Source of the DNA: Lithospermum erythrorhizon
Lineage: Eukaryota; Streptophyta; Magnoliopsida; Boraginales; Boraginaceae
Direction: 5' to 3'
NCBI GenBank assembly: GCA_019722365.1
Contig: JADFUC010000294.1
Coordinates: 248,001 to 312,000, forward strand
DNA length: 64,000 nt
Both the position numbers and the translations under genes were made by a program. A model generated the notes under the pieces. The model was given only the letters and a program-made list of their open reading frames with translations. It did no database searches and was not told the DNA's origin. Within the stretch, counting starts at the first letter, position 1; every line of letters begins with the position of its first letter. This document shows positions 11,980-23,007 of this stretch, in pieces.

Positions 11980-12143
11980 GGCGCCAAATTTGGAGCCAAT
12001 GACCGGCGTGTCTCACAATGGCTAGTGTTCCTTCAATTTGTTCCGTTATCACGAATTGCGAGTCGGTAGAATCGAATAGGAGGAAATCAAAGCCCGTCCT
12101 TGATCAAATCAGTGGAGGCCTTGATACAATAGGCAAATCTTAA
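11980..12143 (+). other. Small orphan ORF with promoter-like leader
   Basis: An ATG at 12018 opens a 41-codon frame ending in TAA at 12141-12143. The peptide begins MASVPSICSV and ends SGGLDTIGKS. It is Ser-rich at the N-terminus, in the style of a plastid transit peptide or first exon. GGCGCCAAA (11980-11988, an E2F-type site on the opposite strand) and GCCAAT (11994-11999) lie just upstream. GC content is clearly above the surrounding AT-rich spacer. I do not recognise the protein. It could be the captured first exon of a gene, or chance. Confidence 0.3.
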
Positions 12144-12460
12144 GGGAGATCCCAGTTTTTAAATTTAATACGCTCTACGTTCCATATTATTTTATAAATT
12201 TTGATTTTTTTTGTTAGTTGATTGTATATGATTTCAATGGAACTTTGATTTCGTTTTTCTTTTTTTGCCCCTAATAAATATATAACCAAATTTAATTTAT
12301 TGAGTTATATATATAATGATTGCTTTTGATTTTAATTAATGTAGAATATAATAGTAATTTTTCTTAACCTATTAATAAATTATTTTTTGGTTAAATAATT
12401 ATCTAATATGGAACATAGAAAGTAGTAATTCAGAATTTACTTCCTTCACTTTAGGTATTT

Positions 12461-15400
12461 GTAATGCAAAGAAGAATTTTTATTATTTATGTAAAGGGGT
12501 ACAAAATAAAATGTTTGAGAAATTTCTTGGGTAATAGGGTTTTATTAAATCGAAGAAGATCATTACATCCGAACTATGAGTCTCTAGCGTTCTTCCGAAG
12601 ATTTGTGAGATGCTTGACTCGAGCTTTACTTGATAGGGTCTTGATAGGAGTTTGGTATGAGCTTGGCTGGATTTGAGCTTGATTTGTCTTGATTTGACTT
12701 GGATAGTAGCTCTATGAGCTGGATATGTGTCCTAGTCTTGATAGACTAAGACTGGTCTAGACTTGGATATGAAGTGAGGCCGGGGCCTTAGCGGCGTATT
12801 CAGGTGTTGGAGCGTCTTGGGAAATACTTTGAACGATCTTCGATGAAAGGGCGTGATTTGTTGGAAATCCGCATACACACCGATGTATGCGGACCAATGA
12901 ACACACTTGAGGTGAAGTTACTCGTACTTTATAACGCTTTGCGATGACTACAGCAGATAACAAGTACACATATACTGCTTGAAACATAATCATGAATTTT
13001 GGAAGTATTCAAAGGGGTTTTAAGAGAAAGTTGAGAACCATCGAAGCAAAACTACTCCGAGGTGCCGATCCGATAGAGTGGAGAATACTTGAGCCATGAT
13101 CTTAAGTCACGTTTGAGAGGCTGCGGTATAATAGCCGCGGCTAAACTCTATTTTAAGGCTACAGCGGCCGCTGATATGAATTGTGAGAAAGGAGAAATCG
13201 AACCCTTTAGACATGGTTGATCATTGATGAGTACTTGGCGCTCTTAGCGATCTATGGAGATATGCATTACTTGAGCTCGATGTACACACTAAACAAAGTT
13301 CGACAAAGTCAACTACCTTAACTCCGTGCGAGTTATGGTTCACGAAACACTCCCGAGATAGCATATGAGAGTTTGTGCTTGTGAGGAGTCTATGTCGAAA
13401 TTTATGAAAGCTATGACCCAGGAATTCGACCACAAATGCTACTTGCGTTAAAGATACCACATAGGCGTGGGGTATTATTTACATCGAGGAAGAGCCGAGA
13501 ACAAAATTTTTGTTGCTTATCTTGGTGTTTTCCTTGAAAAGCCGTTCATGGACAGCGGATCGGGAAAATGATCTTGAGCTAGTTCAGAAGCGAGGAGGGT
13601 TGCCAGCCCAGCGAATCCCGGGGGAGGTGGATCCTGCTTTACATAGAAGAGGCTCGTTCAATCTGCGGGGAAGCGGTAAGACGGAACCCCTCGGACTCAG
13701 CTTGACCACGAAGGGCGATCGATAGAACCGTTAATAACACGACAAATGGTTGAGGATCTTCTTGGTTGAAAGAAAATGGCAGGCACTTACGCATGAAGAA
13801 AGCGATGAAGGAAGGGGCCGATGAATGACACCCAGCCGCTGAAGTCGAAATCGACTCGATGTACCCATGCGAAATATGGGCGTTGATCGACACCGGTCGC
13901 GAGACCCGTGAGTGTAAAGTGGGTGTTTAAGCGCCAAGGCTGGACGGAGCATGCGTCATAAAAGGGCGAGGCCCAAGTAGCCAAAGGTTTCAAGCAGATT
14001 CATGGAATCGACTATGATGAAACCTTTTCACCAGTTGTGAAGTTTAAATCTATTCGGATTCTCTTAGCCATTGCTGCATATTATGACATATATGGCAAAG
14101 GGATGTAAACATGGCATTCCTGAATGGAAATCTAGAAGGGCGTGTACATGACACGACTCGGGTTTTACGTGTAGAAAGGACCTAAGAAGGTGTCTGGCTT
14201 CTGAATCCATTTATGGACTAAAGCGAAGCATCAAAGTTAGAATCTTTGTTTCAATGAAGCAATCAAAGTTTTTGGATTTACACGCTTGAAGAAAATTCTT
14301 GTGTATACAAAGTGTTAGTAGAGCCATGTTCGTTTGTGGTCACGTATGTAAGACGACATACTAATTATTGGAAAAAAACATACCCATGCCGAATCGGTCA
14401 AGCATGGTTGTGCAAATATTTCTCAATGAAGAACTTAGGAAAAGTCTTGGAATCAAAATAGATAGGAATCGTTCAAAGCTCGTGGATTGACACGAGAACA
14501 CTTACATCGATAAGTTTATGCATAAATTCGCATGGAAGACTCGAAGGGTGAGACATGGATTATCTACCGATGCGTTACGATAGTCCCAGCTACAGGCTGA
14601 GATAGCAGCATGAGTAAGGTTCATTATGCCTCGACGTAGGATCGGCGTCGTATGCGGTATTTATTATTACGACCCGGGCGTTTAACGCTACCCGGCTTTG
14701 AGTGGGCAGTGGATTACCCGATAATGTCCGGTGATGAACCTTTGGACAACAGTAAAGAGCTATCCTTAAGTACTTAAAATAAGGATAGCCCTTGTAATGG
14801 TATTATGCGGAGGGAAGGATGATGAGTTCTTAGGCGAAGAGGCTACACGATACCCGGTTTCCCAGTAGGCAAAGATGATTACAGATCTCGGTTTGGTTAT
14901 ATGTGCACTGAGCGGTGGAGGCGGTGTCTTGGTGCGGTAGCAAAAAGCGAGCCTTTATGGCCCGACTTCAATGACGAAGCTAAGTACGTGCGTCGTCGGA
15001 GCGCAAAGGAAGGCAGCTGGATCAGCACGAGTTCGTGAGTGAGCTCGGGTGGTACTGGCGTTGAGGAACCCAATCACAGTGTATCGGCAAATCTGGTGCA
15101 AGGTAGCCAGCTAAAGGAACGAGGAAAGCTTGTCGCGATCTAAGCATGTACTCGGGGGAAATAGAAATGCCAGGGATATAGCCCAGAAAGAGGAGGCGTA
15201 GTCGTATGTAAAATGAACCTGGCAATTTAGCGGAACCGCCTTAAACCCACAACACAAATCCAAGCATGATAAGCACATGCACACAATGTTGGATTGAAAT
15301 GTATGTAGTGGTGTTAGGTTATTGAGGCTTGATTTTATTTATAATTGTTTCAATTGTCAGGATAATGTATGAATTTTTCTTCTAAATTCATAGAATATAT

Positions 15401-16177
15401 TTACCTTGTTTATATATTTGTATATATTTATACCTTTGCATATACATATATACTAGATTGCCCAAGCAATATATATTGATTCCACCAACAATCTAAAGTT
15501 CTCGAGAAAGGTGCGGATACATGATCGAGAACGAAATCCTCTGTCGAGCCTAGAAGGCAGATGAGATTTGTTTTGTCCCTGAATTAGGTGTTCAGCAGTT
15601 GGAATCGAGCGCTGAAGCGATTAGTGTGTGATTGGTTGTCGTTTCACTTAGATCGAGAAAGAGATGCGCTGTCAATCGCACGGTATACATGTCGAGGCGA
15701 TTTCGAGTGTAGAATTTGGGCCTTGACCAGCATTGAGAAAGCTTAGAAGATAACATATCGTGTCCTAAGAAGAGATTTCTCCGCAGAACTTATGGTTAAA
15801 ATGATTTATTCTTAGATCTGCGTGGCGGGATTTCGTTTCCTGAGTAGTGTGCTTTAATCTTGTCAGCACGTCTTCACAGCAGGAAGACTATAACGGCTTA
15901 TTTGTGTTGGGCATCTTCTGAATGTAAGAATGGAAGTCTGTACATTATAAGAGATTTGTATAGCTGGATATATCGGTAGTTTTGATGCTTGGTGGACTAA
16001 TGGCGATATGATGGTCATCTCGACTTGAGGTGTTGGAATGCTCGTATTAGTCGTGAAGCGGGGAAACTACGATTCTTGAGAGTTTGGTAATGATAATCTT
16101 ACCTTAGCTCATTGTTGGAAATTCGATACGAAGGAATCGTTGATCTGATAATGTCGTCCAAGGGGCAGAGTGGGGAG
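12461..16177 (+). mobile_element. Decayed Ty1/copia-type LTR retrotransposon, internal part
   Basis: Interrupted translation of 13985-14560 reads as a copia reverse transcriptase: [20 protein letters not shown], then [12 protein letters not shown], and further down DDILIIGK, broken by many stops and frameshifts. A stretch at about 14590-15230 reads as decayed RNase H, with a degenerate host-DNA-adjacent segment resembling the family's NSGA..AKEPR..SKHV region. The order RT then RNase H on the plus strand fits copia and puts the 3' LTR to the right, where one is found. Sequence left of 13500 is of the same composition but not assignable to gag or integrase. A purine tract (AAGGGGCAGAGTGGGGAG, ending 16177) is the polypurine tract. 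No part is translatable, so the element is inactive. Confidence 0.7.
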
Positions 16178-18004
16178 TGTTAAATATGAGATATTTGAAA
16201 TAGTGTCCATTGAACAATTCGATTGTCGACGATTAACTCATTTAAGTTTAACCCATTATATACGTTAGTAATGTTAAGTATTAGGATACTCGAGAACATT
16301 AGGGATTATAATGAAAACTACTGAGTAAATGCCTTTCATGAGAAATCAATGTACTAACATATAATGTTAGGTTAACGTTATTTAGTATATGACTTTTTTG
16401 TCGTCGAGGCACGAGGAGAATTCGTAGCTTACAAGCAGCGAGTCATAATTTAATTATAACTCGGGGTTTAAAATGAAACTATGTAAGAGCATTGGGGCAA
16501 AATTCAATTGTGGAATTATGCCAATGTTAAACTATTATTAAGGAAGAAGGAGCTTCCATTTTCTTTTTGTAGAATCATTATTTGAATATTTTACTTAACT
16601 TTTTTTATGTGCACTTTATTTTAGGAATAAGAGGTGAGAAAATTTACAGAGCATTTCAGCTTCATTTAGTCGACCAAAGAGTTGTAGTGGATGAGAATTC
16701 AAAATTTATCCACAAAAAGCATAATTCTAGAATATTAACCACAAAGCGTCTTAATTTTAGGGATAAGAAGTGAGAAAATTCTAGGACTCTATGGGATGCT
16801 TTTAGTCGACTATTTTCATCATAAAAAGGGAAGGTGGAATAGTTTTGCCAAATAATTCAAAAACTAGAAATAGGTTTTGAACCACATAAATAGGCCTTTT
16901 TCATGAAAGAGAAAATTGCTCGTTCACTTTTTGGTATTCACTTTTTGAAATCAAAAGCTCTCTAACTTTTTCTACGTGCAGTCGGAAGCTAGTAGGTGGG
17001 AAAATTGTTGGAAATCATTGAGAATTGATTCCCTTTATTGTGCCCGTTCACCGGCTTGATTGTGTATCGGTCGTTCTGGGTTGATTTAAAATGTGATTCT
17101 TTGGAACTTAGTGTTCACCTTAGTAATGGTATATTCACAAGGTGGCCAGGTTCTCACTTGATAATTTAAGGGGTTATGGCCGATTGCTAGATCTTACACT
17201 CGTGTCGTTATAATAATAGTAATTGGTCAATTATTATTGCTCTGACTTATTATCAGGCACAGAGGTCAGCACATACAATGATATTCGAGATAATATTTCA
17301 TGAATGGGGAATTAGCGAGACTTGTATATTGAGAAATGTATTTTCTGATATTTATATATTTGTCAAATATATATGTTGATGAACATCGATTGGTTAAACT
17401 TGCAAAGTTTAATGATTAATGATGAATCGATAGACAACGATAAAAATTTATTCGATAGTGACTCGTTAGTATTTTATTGACTTGTTAAGTTAATTAAAAT
17501 AGAACAACTTCACTAGTAACTCATTATTTAATTAGAGTTCATACTTGGTCTAATTAAGTTAACGAGTTAAGCGATTCTTCGCAGGTTATACTTGAGGTGG
17601 AATTTTGGAACTTTGGTATTTAAGGGGAGTTAGGTTTCGTGAAATAAGAATCAAAAAAACCTCCACCCCCTCAAAGAATAACCGCCCACTCTACAGAGAA
17701 TTGGAGATTTCATCTTCGATTCCGCATTCATCGCTAAACTCACAGCAAGTTCGAGGAACAAGTTCGATTCCATAACTTGGTGGTAAATGCGATCACAGAG
17801 GACATCTAGTCGGTGTTGAGCAGTGATGGAGGAAGGATCTTGAGGGGCTTTCACGCGGGCGCTCGTGGGGTGGTTCGATCGGCTTCACACGTTCTTGATG
17901 TAAGAATTCTCGTATTCATCGTTTAAGATTAATTCACGTTATTTTGAGAATCAGGGATGTATGAATTGGTGTTTATCGCGATTAAATTCATACTAGATTC
18001 TAAC
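16178..18004 (+). repeat. Putative 3' LTR of the copia element
   Basis: It begins TGTTAAAT right after the polypurine tract and ends TTCTAACA, giving matched TGTTA...TAACA termini over about 1.83 kb. Inside is a TATA-like ATAAATAGGCC (about 16887). A 133-bp internal direct duplication lies at 16620-16806, with both copies containing a TTTAGGGATAAGAAGTGAG-type block and ending in a TTAGTCGAC-type block. No second LTR is recognisable upstream, so the 5' LTR has been lost or has diverged beyond recognition. Confidence 0.5.
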
Positions 18005-20221
18005 AAAAATTCCATTGAATTTTTTTACGCTTGACACAAATCATAGTTCAATATTTTAAAAGGGGTTAAAGTAAAGGCCTCAGGACTTGTTATTTCGTTG
18101 GTGTGGAGCGATCTTAGGGCATTCTACTTCGATGCTTTCAAGTGGGGATTAGCCATTGTGATATTGCGGCTCCCTAACTACGCTATTTTATTCCATAAGA
18201 GCAGTACACACATATTTTACTGTCTCTTTTGTAAATTTATTTGTTTATCACAATTTGGTAGTGATCGTGGGATGGAAGTATCCAAATAGTATTTGTTAGA
18301 ATATTGTTATACATTAGAAACACTGAGAGTGGAAATTTTGTAATTTGTGTTATTGCTTCTTGTGGGACTTAATAGTTGTTCTTTCTTTTGCTTAACTGTG
18401 GGACTTAGTAGGTACATCTTCTTGTCTTTAAGTGGAACTTGGTGAGGAGGCTACTTGTATTTGGGATAGAACTCAGAGCTCTTGGGCGTGGGTGATTGCG
18501 AGCAAGAGATTATTTGAGCTTGATATGCGGCTCGCTTGCTTGTACCTCTGACGACCTTAGCCGAACTTGTTCTTTGTATTGATGATCGATATGAAGGATG
18601 AGTATCCACGGCGGTGATGACCGTCGATCGACGGGGACCTTAAGCGGCGTGTTCTGGCTTGGACTCATTTATAAGGATTGAATGTTCGGTGTATTTCTAT
18701 GTTGGGCTTGTGAATTAAACGAGATTTTTGCAGCGATGTTGCATTGCGAGATTTATGAATAATGAGATTAGCTTTATAGCTTATTCACAGATATTAGTGT
18801 TAACTGAGAGAGATGCAGTAGCCGATTACCGTTAGATTTTAACTTCAACGAAGAATTATTGAGTTTGTGCAATAATTCTTCATTTCATCAATCCTATTTA
18901 GGACACACGGAGGTATTTTCAACCACAGCGAATTGTTTTACCTTTAGCAGTTTTAAAAGATTTAGCTTTAGGAAATACCGAGGAGGTTTTTAAAATTATT
19001 TTTTAACTTAGGTGTTTTGGATGTGAATATTGTTTTGGGGATGTCATTTCGAGAAAATGAGAAATTTGTTATAATTTCTTTGGGATCTTTTTTGCTGTTG
19101 GTTGATTTAGTTTGAATTGGATTAGCGTCTTAGTTGAATTTTGAAGCGAGATTTGGGCCAGGTCGAATAATTGATAATTTCTCTCCAGGAAACAAAAGGC
19201 GCCTATTTTGAGAGAAAGGTTCAGTTTTAGGTAAATATATTTTTCGTATTAATGGCCTTTTGGGCGCTTTATTTTTTAATCTTCATAATTCTGAGTCTCG
19301 TTTGAATCAGAAACTTTTTGAAGCTTGATTCATAAATTTACCGGCCTCTAGCTTTAAATTTAATGTCACGTTTAATTAGAGGCTATTTTCTAGGAAATCC
19401 TTGTTAGACCGAGGATTTTTACGATTAAATTTGGGGTACCGATTGAGAGCACTAACCAACGTATCGACTTTTTTTTAGTGGATCGGGTTTTGGTGGTGGA
19501 ATTAATTGCATCTTGTCATTTAATTATATTTTAATAAATTTTCACTATCTACAATATTTATTATCTCTTTATATTAAATCTTCATTTTAAATATTTGCAC
19601 TGGATCCCGAAAATATCATTAACATAAATTTCAGTTTTATTCCACTTAAGGCCAACGCCATACCAAAGATTCAACTCACCTCGGAATTGGGCACACGAAT
19701 CAAATCAAACAAACCGTTCGATGTACCTGGGCTCATGATTTACCAGCTACCCCGGTCCCACAAACTAGTTTATTATTGTCGGCTTTTTGTCGTTTCTCTT
19801 GTCTCCTCGTCGCTTTGCATGTCTCTCTTACCCCTTCAGCTCACCAATTATCTTCCTACAACCTCCTCATCCAAATATCTGAATTTCATGGTCTTTGCTT
19901 TATTTATTCATTGTACATATCTCATAATGGTTCATATAAAAGCTTAAAACCAAAAGGGTATGTAACAAAAGAGATAAACATTCATTCTTTTTATTATTAG
20001 TATAATTATGAGTAGTCAAAACTTGATCTTGGTTAGTATTAGAATACTTGATAGCTCCTGATTAATCGAGGCATATAGCTCGATTAACTACGTATCTCGG
20101 GACCAAAGACCGAAAAAACAATTAGTGTTACGGTTTCACATTTTTAGAACACTTGTATCTTCTTTTCAAGCTTTATTGTGTACCCTCAAGTTTGGTTTGG
20201 TTTGGTTCTTGATTTGCATAC
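18005..20221. other. Retroelement-derived debris and GID1 promoter/5' leader
   Basis: 18005-19640 holds no gene. Its composition resembles the retroelement region, and the block around 18627-18665 (GGGACCTTAAGCGGCGTGTTCTGG) resembles 12783-12810 (GGGCCTTAGCGGCGTATTCAGG), so related debris lies on both sides of the LTR. 19690-20221 is the likely GID1 promoter and 5' UTR. A CATATAAAAGC TATA-like element lies near 19933, about 290 bases before the ATG at 20222. No upstream ORF of note was seen. Confidence 0.5.
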
Positions 20222-21876
20222 ATGGCTGGTGATAGTGAAATTAATGCAAATGAATGCAAGGTACTGTATTTGTATGGTACTTCTCTTATTCTTTTTATCT
20301 TTTTGGAGGGCTCGTGTTTATTTGGCTTAACTATGAGATTATCATAATCTGTATATAATTGATGTTTGGATACGTCGTATTCATATAGCTAAAGTCATTT
20401 AATGGGATTACTTATCATATTCTTTATATAATTCATGTTTTAGCTTTGCCATATATATAGTTAATTGTACTTATATTCGAGAGTTTTTGGGTTGTGAAAG
20501 TAATTTTTGGTTAAAGATTCAATCTTTGCTTTCATTTTAGTGTTTTTAGCTGATAGCGAAGTTATATTCTTTTTCTTGCTTGTATGTGAATGACCTTTTT
20601 TTACTTACTAATTTATGTTGTGGTTTTCAGAGGTTTATCTGTCTATTTTTTAGTTCCAGTTTCTTTTGTTGTATATCATAAGTATTTTTTTCTTTTACAT
20701 GATGTTTAATTGATCATCGATAGCCTTAAATGGGATTAATATATAGTCTAGTAATTTTTTATATCATACTAAGTAAAAATAAATTATTCCTTGTTTAGTT
20801 GGTTGAGTTTTCTTTTTTCTGCAAGGCCAAGTGTGAGTGAGCTCCTAATATTTATGTATGTTTTATGATTTTGGCAGCGGATGGTTCCTCTTAATACATG
20901 GATCCTTATATCTAACTTGAAGCTTGCATATAACATGCTCCGTCGCCCTGATGGTACATTTAATCGAGATTTGGCTGAATTCCTCGACCGTAAAGTATGT
21001 GCAAACACGATTCCGGTTGATTTTGTTTACTCGTTTGATGTTTTCGATCGAACTACAAACCTCCTTAAAAGGGTTTACAGACCTTCCCAAGAAAATGAAA
21101 CACACCGGGGAATAGTTGACCTTGTCAAGCCTTTGAGTACAACGGAAATTGTTCCAGTCATTATTTACTACCATGGTGGAAGCTTTGCTCATTCGTCAGC
21201 TAATAGTGCAATATATGATATATTTTGCCGGCGTTTGGTAAGATTCTGCAATGCCATTGTTGTATCTGTAAACTACCGTCGAGCACCAGAATACAGGTAT
21301 CCATGTGCATATGAAGATGGATATGCAGCTCTCAATTGGGTTCGCTCAAGATCTTGGCTGCAAAGTGGCACAGATTCTAAGGTTTATGTATATTTGGCAG
21401 GAGATAGTTCTGGTGGTAATATTGCTCACCATGTTGCTGTGAGGGCAGCTGAGTCTGGAGTGGAAGTATTAGGCAATATTCTTCTCCATTCAATGTTTGG
21501 CGGGCAAGAGAGAATGGATTCAGAGAAGAAACTGGATGGGAAATACTTTGTAACAGTTCAGGATAGGGATTGGTACTGGAGAGCATATTTACCCCAAGGT
21601 GAAGATCGGGACCATCCTGCCTGCAATATATTCGGCCCAAGGGCTCGAAGCCTTGAGGGGTTACAGCTTCCAAAGAGTCTCGTGGTGGTTGCTGGTTTGG
21701 ACCTTGTTAAGGATTGGCAGTTGGCGTATGCCGAAGGGCTTAGAAAATCTGGGCATGACGTTACAGTTCTCTATCTTAAAGAAGCTACCATCGGTTTCTA
21801 TTTCCTCCCAAACAATGATCACTTCCGATGTCTGATAGGGGAGATTGATAAATTCATCCATCATCACTCTCAATAG
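20222..21876 (+). CDS. GID1: Gibberellin receptor GID1
   Basis: Two exons, 20222-20260 and 20878-21876, give 345 residues. This matches GID1 length and the family intron position after the short N-terminal extension (MAGDSEINANECK then RMVPLNTW). GID1 is a soluble nuclear/cytosolic receptor: gibberellin binding closes the N-terminal lid and recruits DELLA repressors to SCF-SLY1/GID2. Visible motifs are the lid segment LISNLKLAYNMLRRPDGTFN, oxyanion-hole HGGSF, and GDSSGGN with Ser near residue 190. Also present are AGLDLVKDWQ with Asp near 288, and ATIGFYFLPNNDHF with Ile near 318 where hydrolases have the catalytic His. Loss of that His is the known mark of the receptor as opposed to an esterase. 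Some normally conserved positions differ (PVDFVYSFDV where PVDGV is usual; LLHSMFGG where LLHPMFGG is usual). No damage to the frame. Confidence 0.95.
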
Positions 21877-23007
21877 ATGATATAACTAACGGTAGCCGCC
21901 TATAACAAGAAGCTTGACATTTACTTATAGTATTATAGGTCGGATCGATTTACCATCGGTCTCGTTAAGTTGGTTCATGCAAATAGGGAAGCCTTGATTA
22001 GGCTACTGACAGACAGGGGAGTTTGATAAAATCTCGTTAGGCTTTTGTATTCAAGATGTTTGTGTAAAGCTAATTTCATGATATTGTGAATTATCTGTCT
22101 GTTATACTTTTGCTCTAAGTATATATAAGAAGTTTTGTGTTTAAAGTTATCACTGGATGGATTATCTGGGGTAGACAGTAGACTTCATTCTCTTCTTGTT
22201 TCATATTCCTTTCAGTAGTTTTAAAATGATTTAATGGCTCAATATATAAAATGATTTAAGGAGTGTAATGGTCAATTTCGGAGAGGATATTTCACCTCAT
22301 TATCTACATTTTTATCATGACTCCTTTAATTATATGTAAACATCATGGATAGTTATGATACAGCTATTGATCACATGATGAGTTTACGGGAAATCACAGT
22401 ACGTGGAAATGAGGGAGTACGAAAGAAAGAGTAGCCAGGGATCGTTTTGCGTAAAAGGAGTAAGAATCCTTGATAAGTTATTATCATCCACCCGATAAGA
22501 TATTTATATCATCCATTTATATTTACTAAATATTGGGACGTATTGATAAAGTATGATGTGAGACTTATGATAGTCGTATCATCTATTTATCTATCGCTAT
22601 TTATATCTATATCTACCTATATATATAATGTATATAGCGAGGAGTTGTCTTAAAAGTTTATTTCGCTTTCGTGATTGAGCAATTTAAAATATCACACTTA
22701 ATAAGAGGTATGATTGTATTTTGATAATTTTAATTAAAAGTAAAAGGCTATAAATCTGAATCTTATAATATAGGGTTACAAATGCAAATAGAATTGTTTA
22801 TTATAGAGGCTATTCTGAAGTTGTATTTGGTATGAAATTATAGGACTTTACTTAATAAAATTATTAAGTTTGATATAAAATTAACACATTATTTTTACTT
22901 GAATAATCAAAAGTATTATGTTAAGAATAATTATGAGTTAAAAATATTAGGTATTTGCATATTTTCTTCAAAAATTATACTTGTATAAAAATTATTGAAA
23001 ATTTCAA

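Larger units (their letters stand above)
8034..12460. other. AT-rich upstream and intergenic region
   Basis: No supported protein gene. It holds the promoter side of the VAPYRIN-like gene (about 8034-8800), a tRNA-derived SINE (9300-9400), short local duplications near 10270-10385, a 33-bp direct repeat (11127-11192), and a small ORF with a higher GC content at 12018-12143. The rest is AT-rich, low-complexity sequence in which the short ORFs on both strands have no codon structure or family resemblance. Confidence 0.6.

Noticed and set aside
13221..13993. Several 70-85 codon ORFs on both strands in the retroelement region
   Set aside because: They are random open stretches in decayed copia sequence, overlapping on opposite strands with no codon structure or motif.
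15022..15225. Minus-strand 67-codon ORF
   Set aside because: It is antisense to the decayed RNase H region and shows no recognisable product.
12461..16177. Organellar DNA insertion as an explanation for the GC-richer stretch
   Set aside because: No plastid or mitochondrial gene is recognisable. The RT and RNase H traces identify it as a retroelement.
8034..20221. Search for the missing NDX C-terminal exons farther right
   Set aside because: No plus-strand frame resembling the conserved C-terminal block was seen, and the intervening opposite-strand gene makes such a long intron unlikely.
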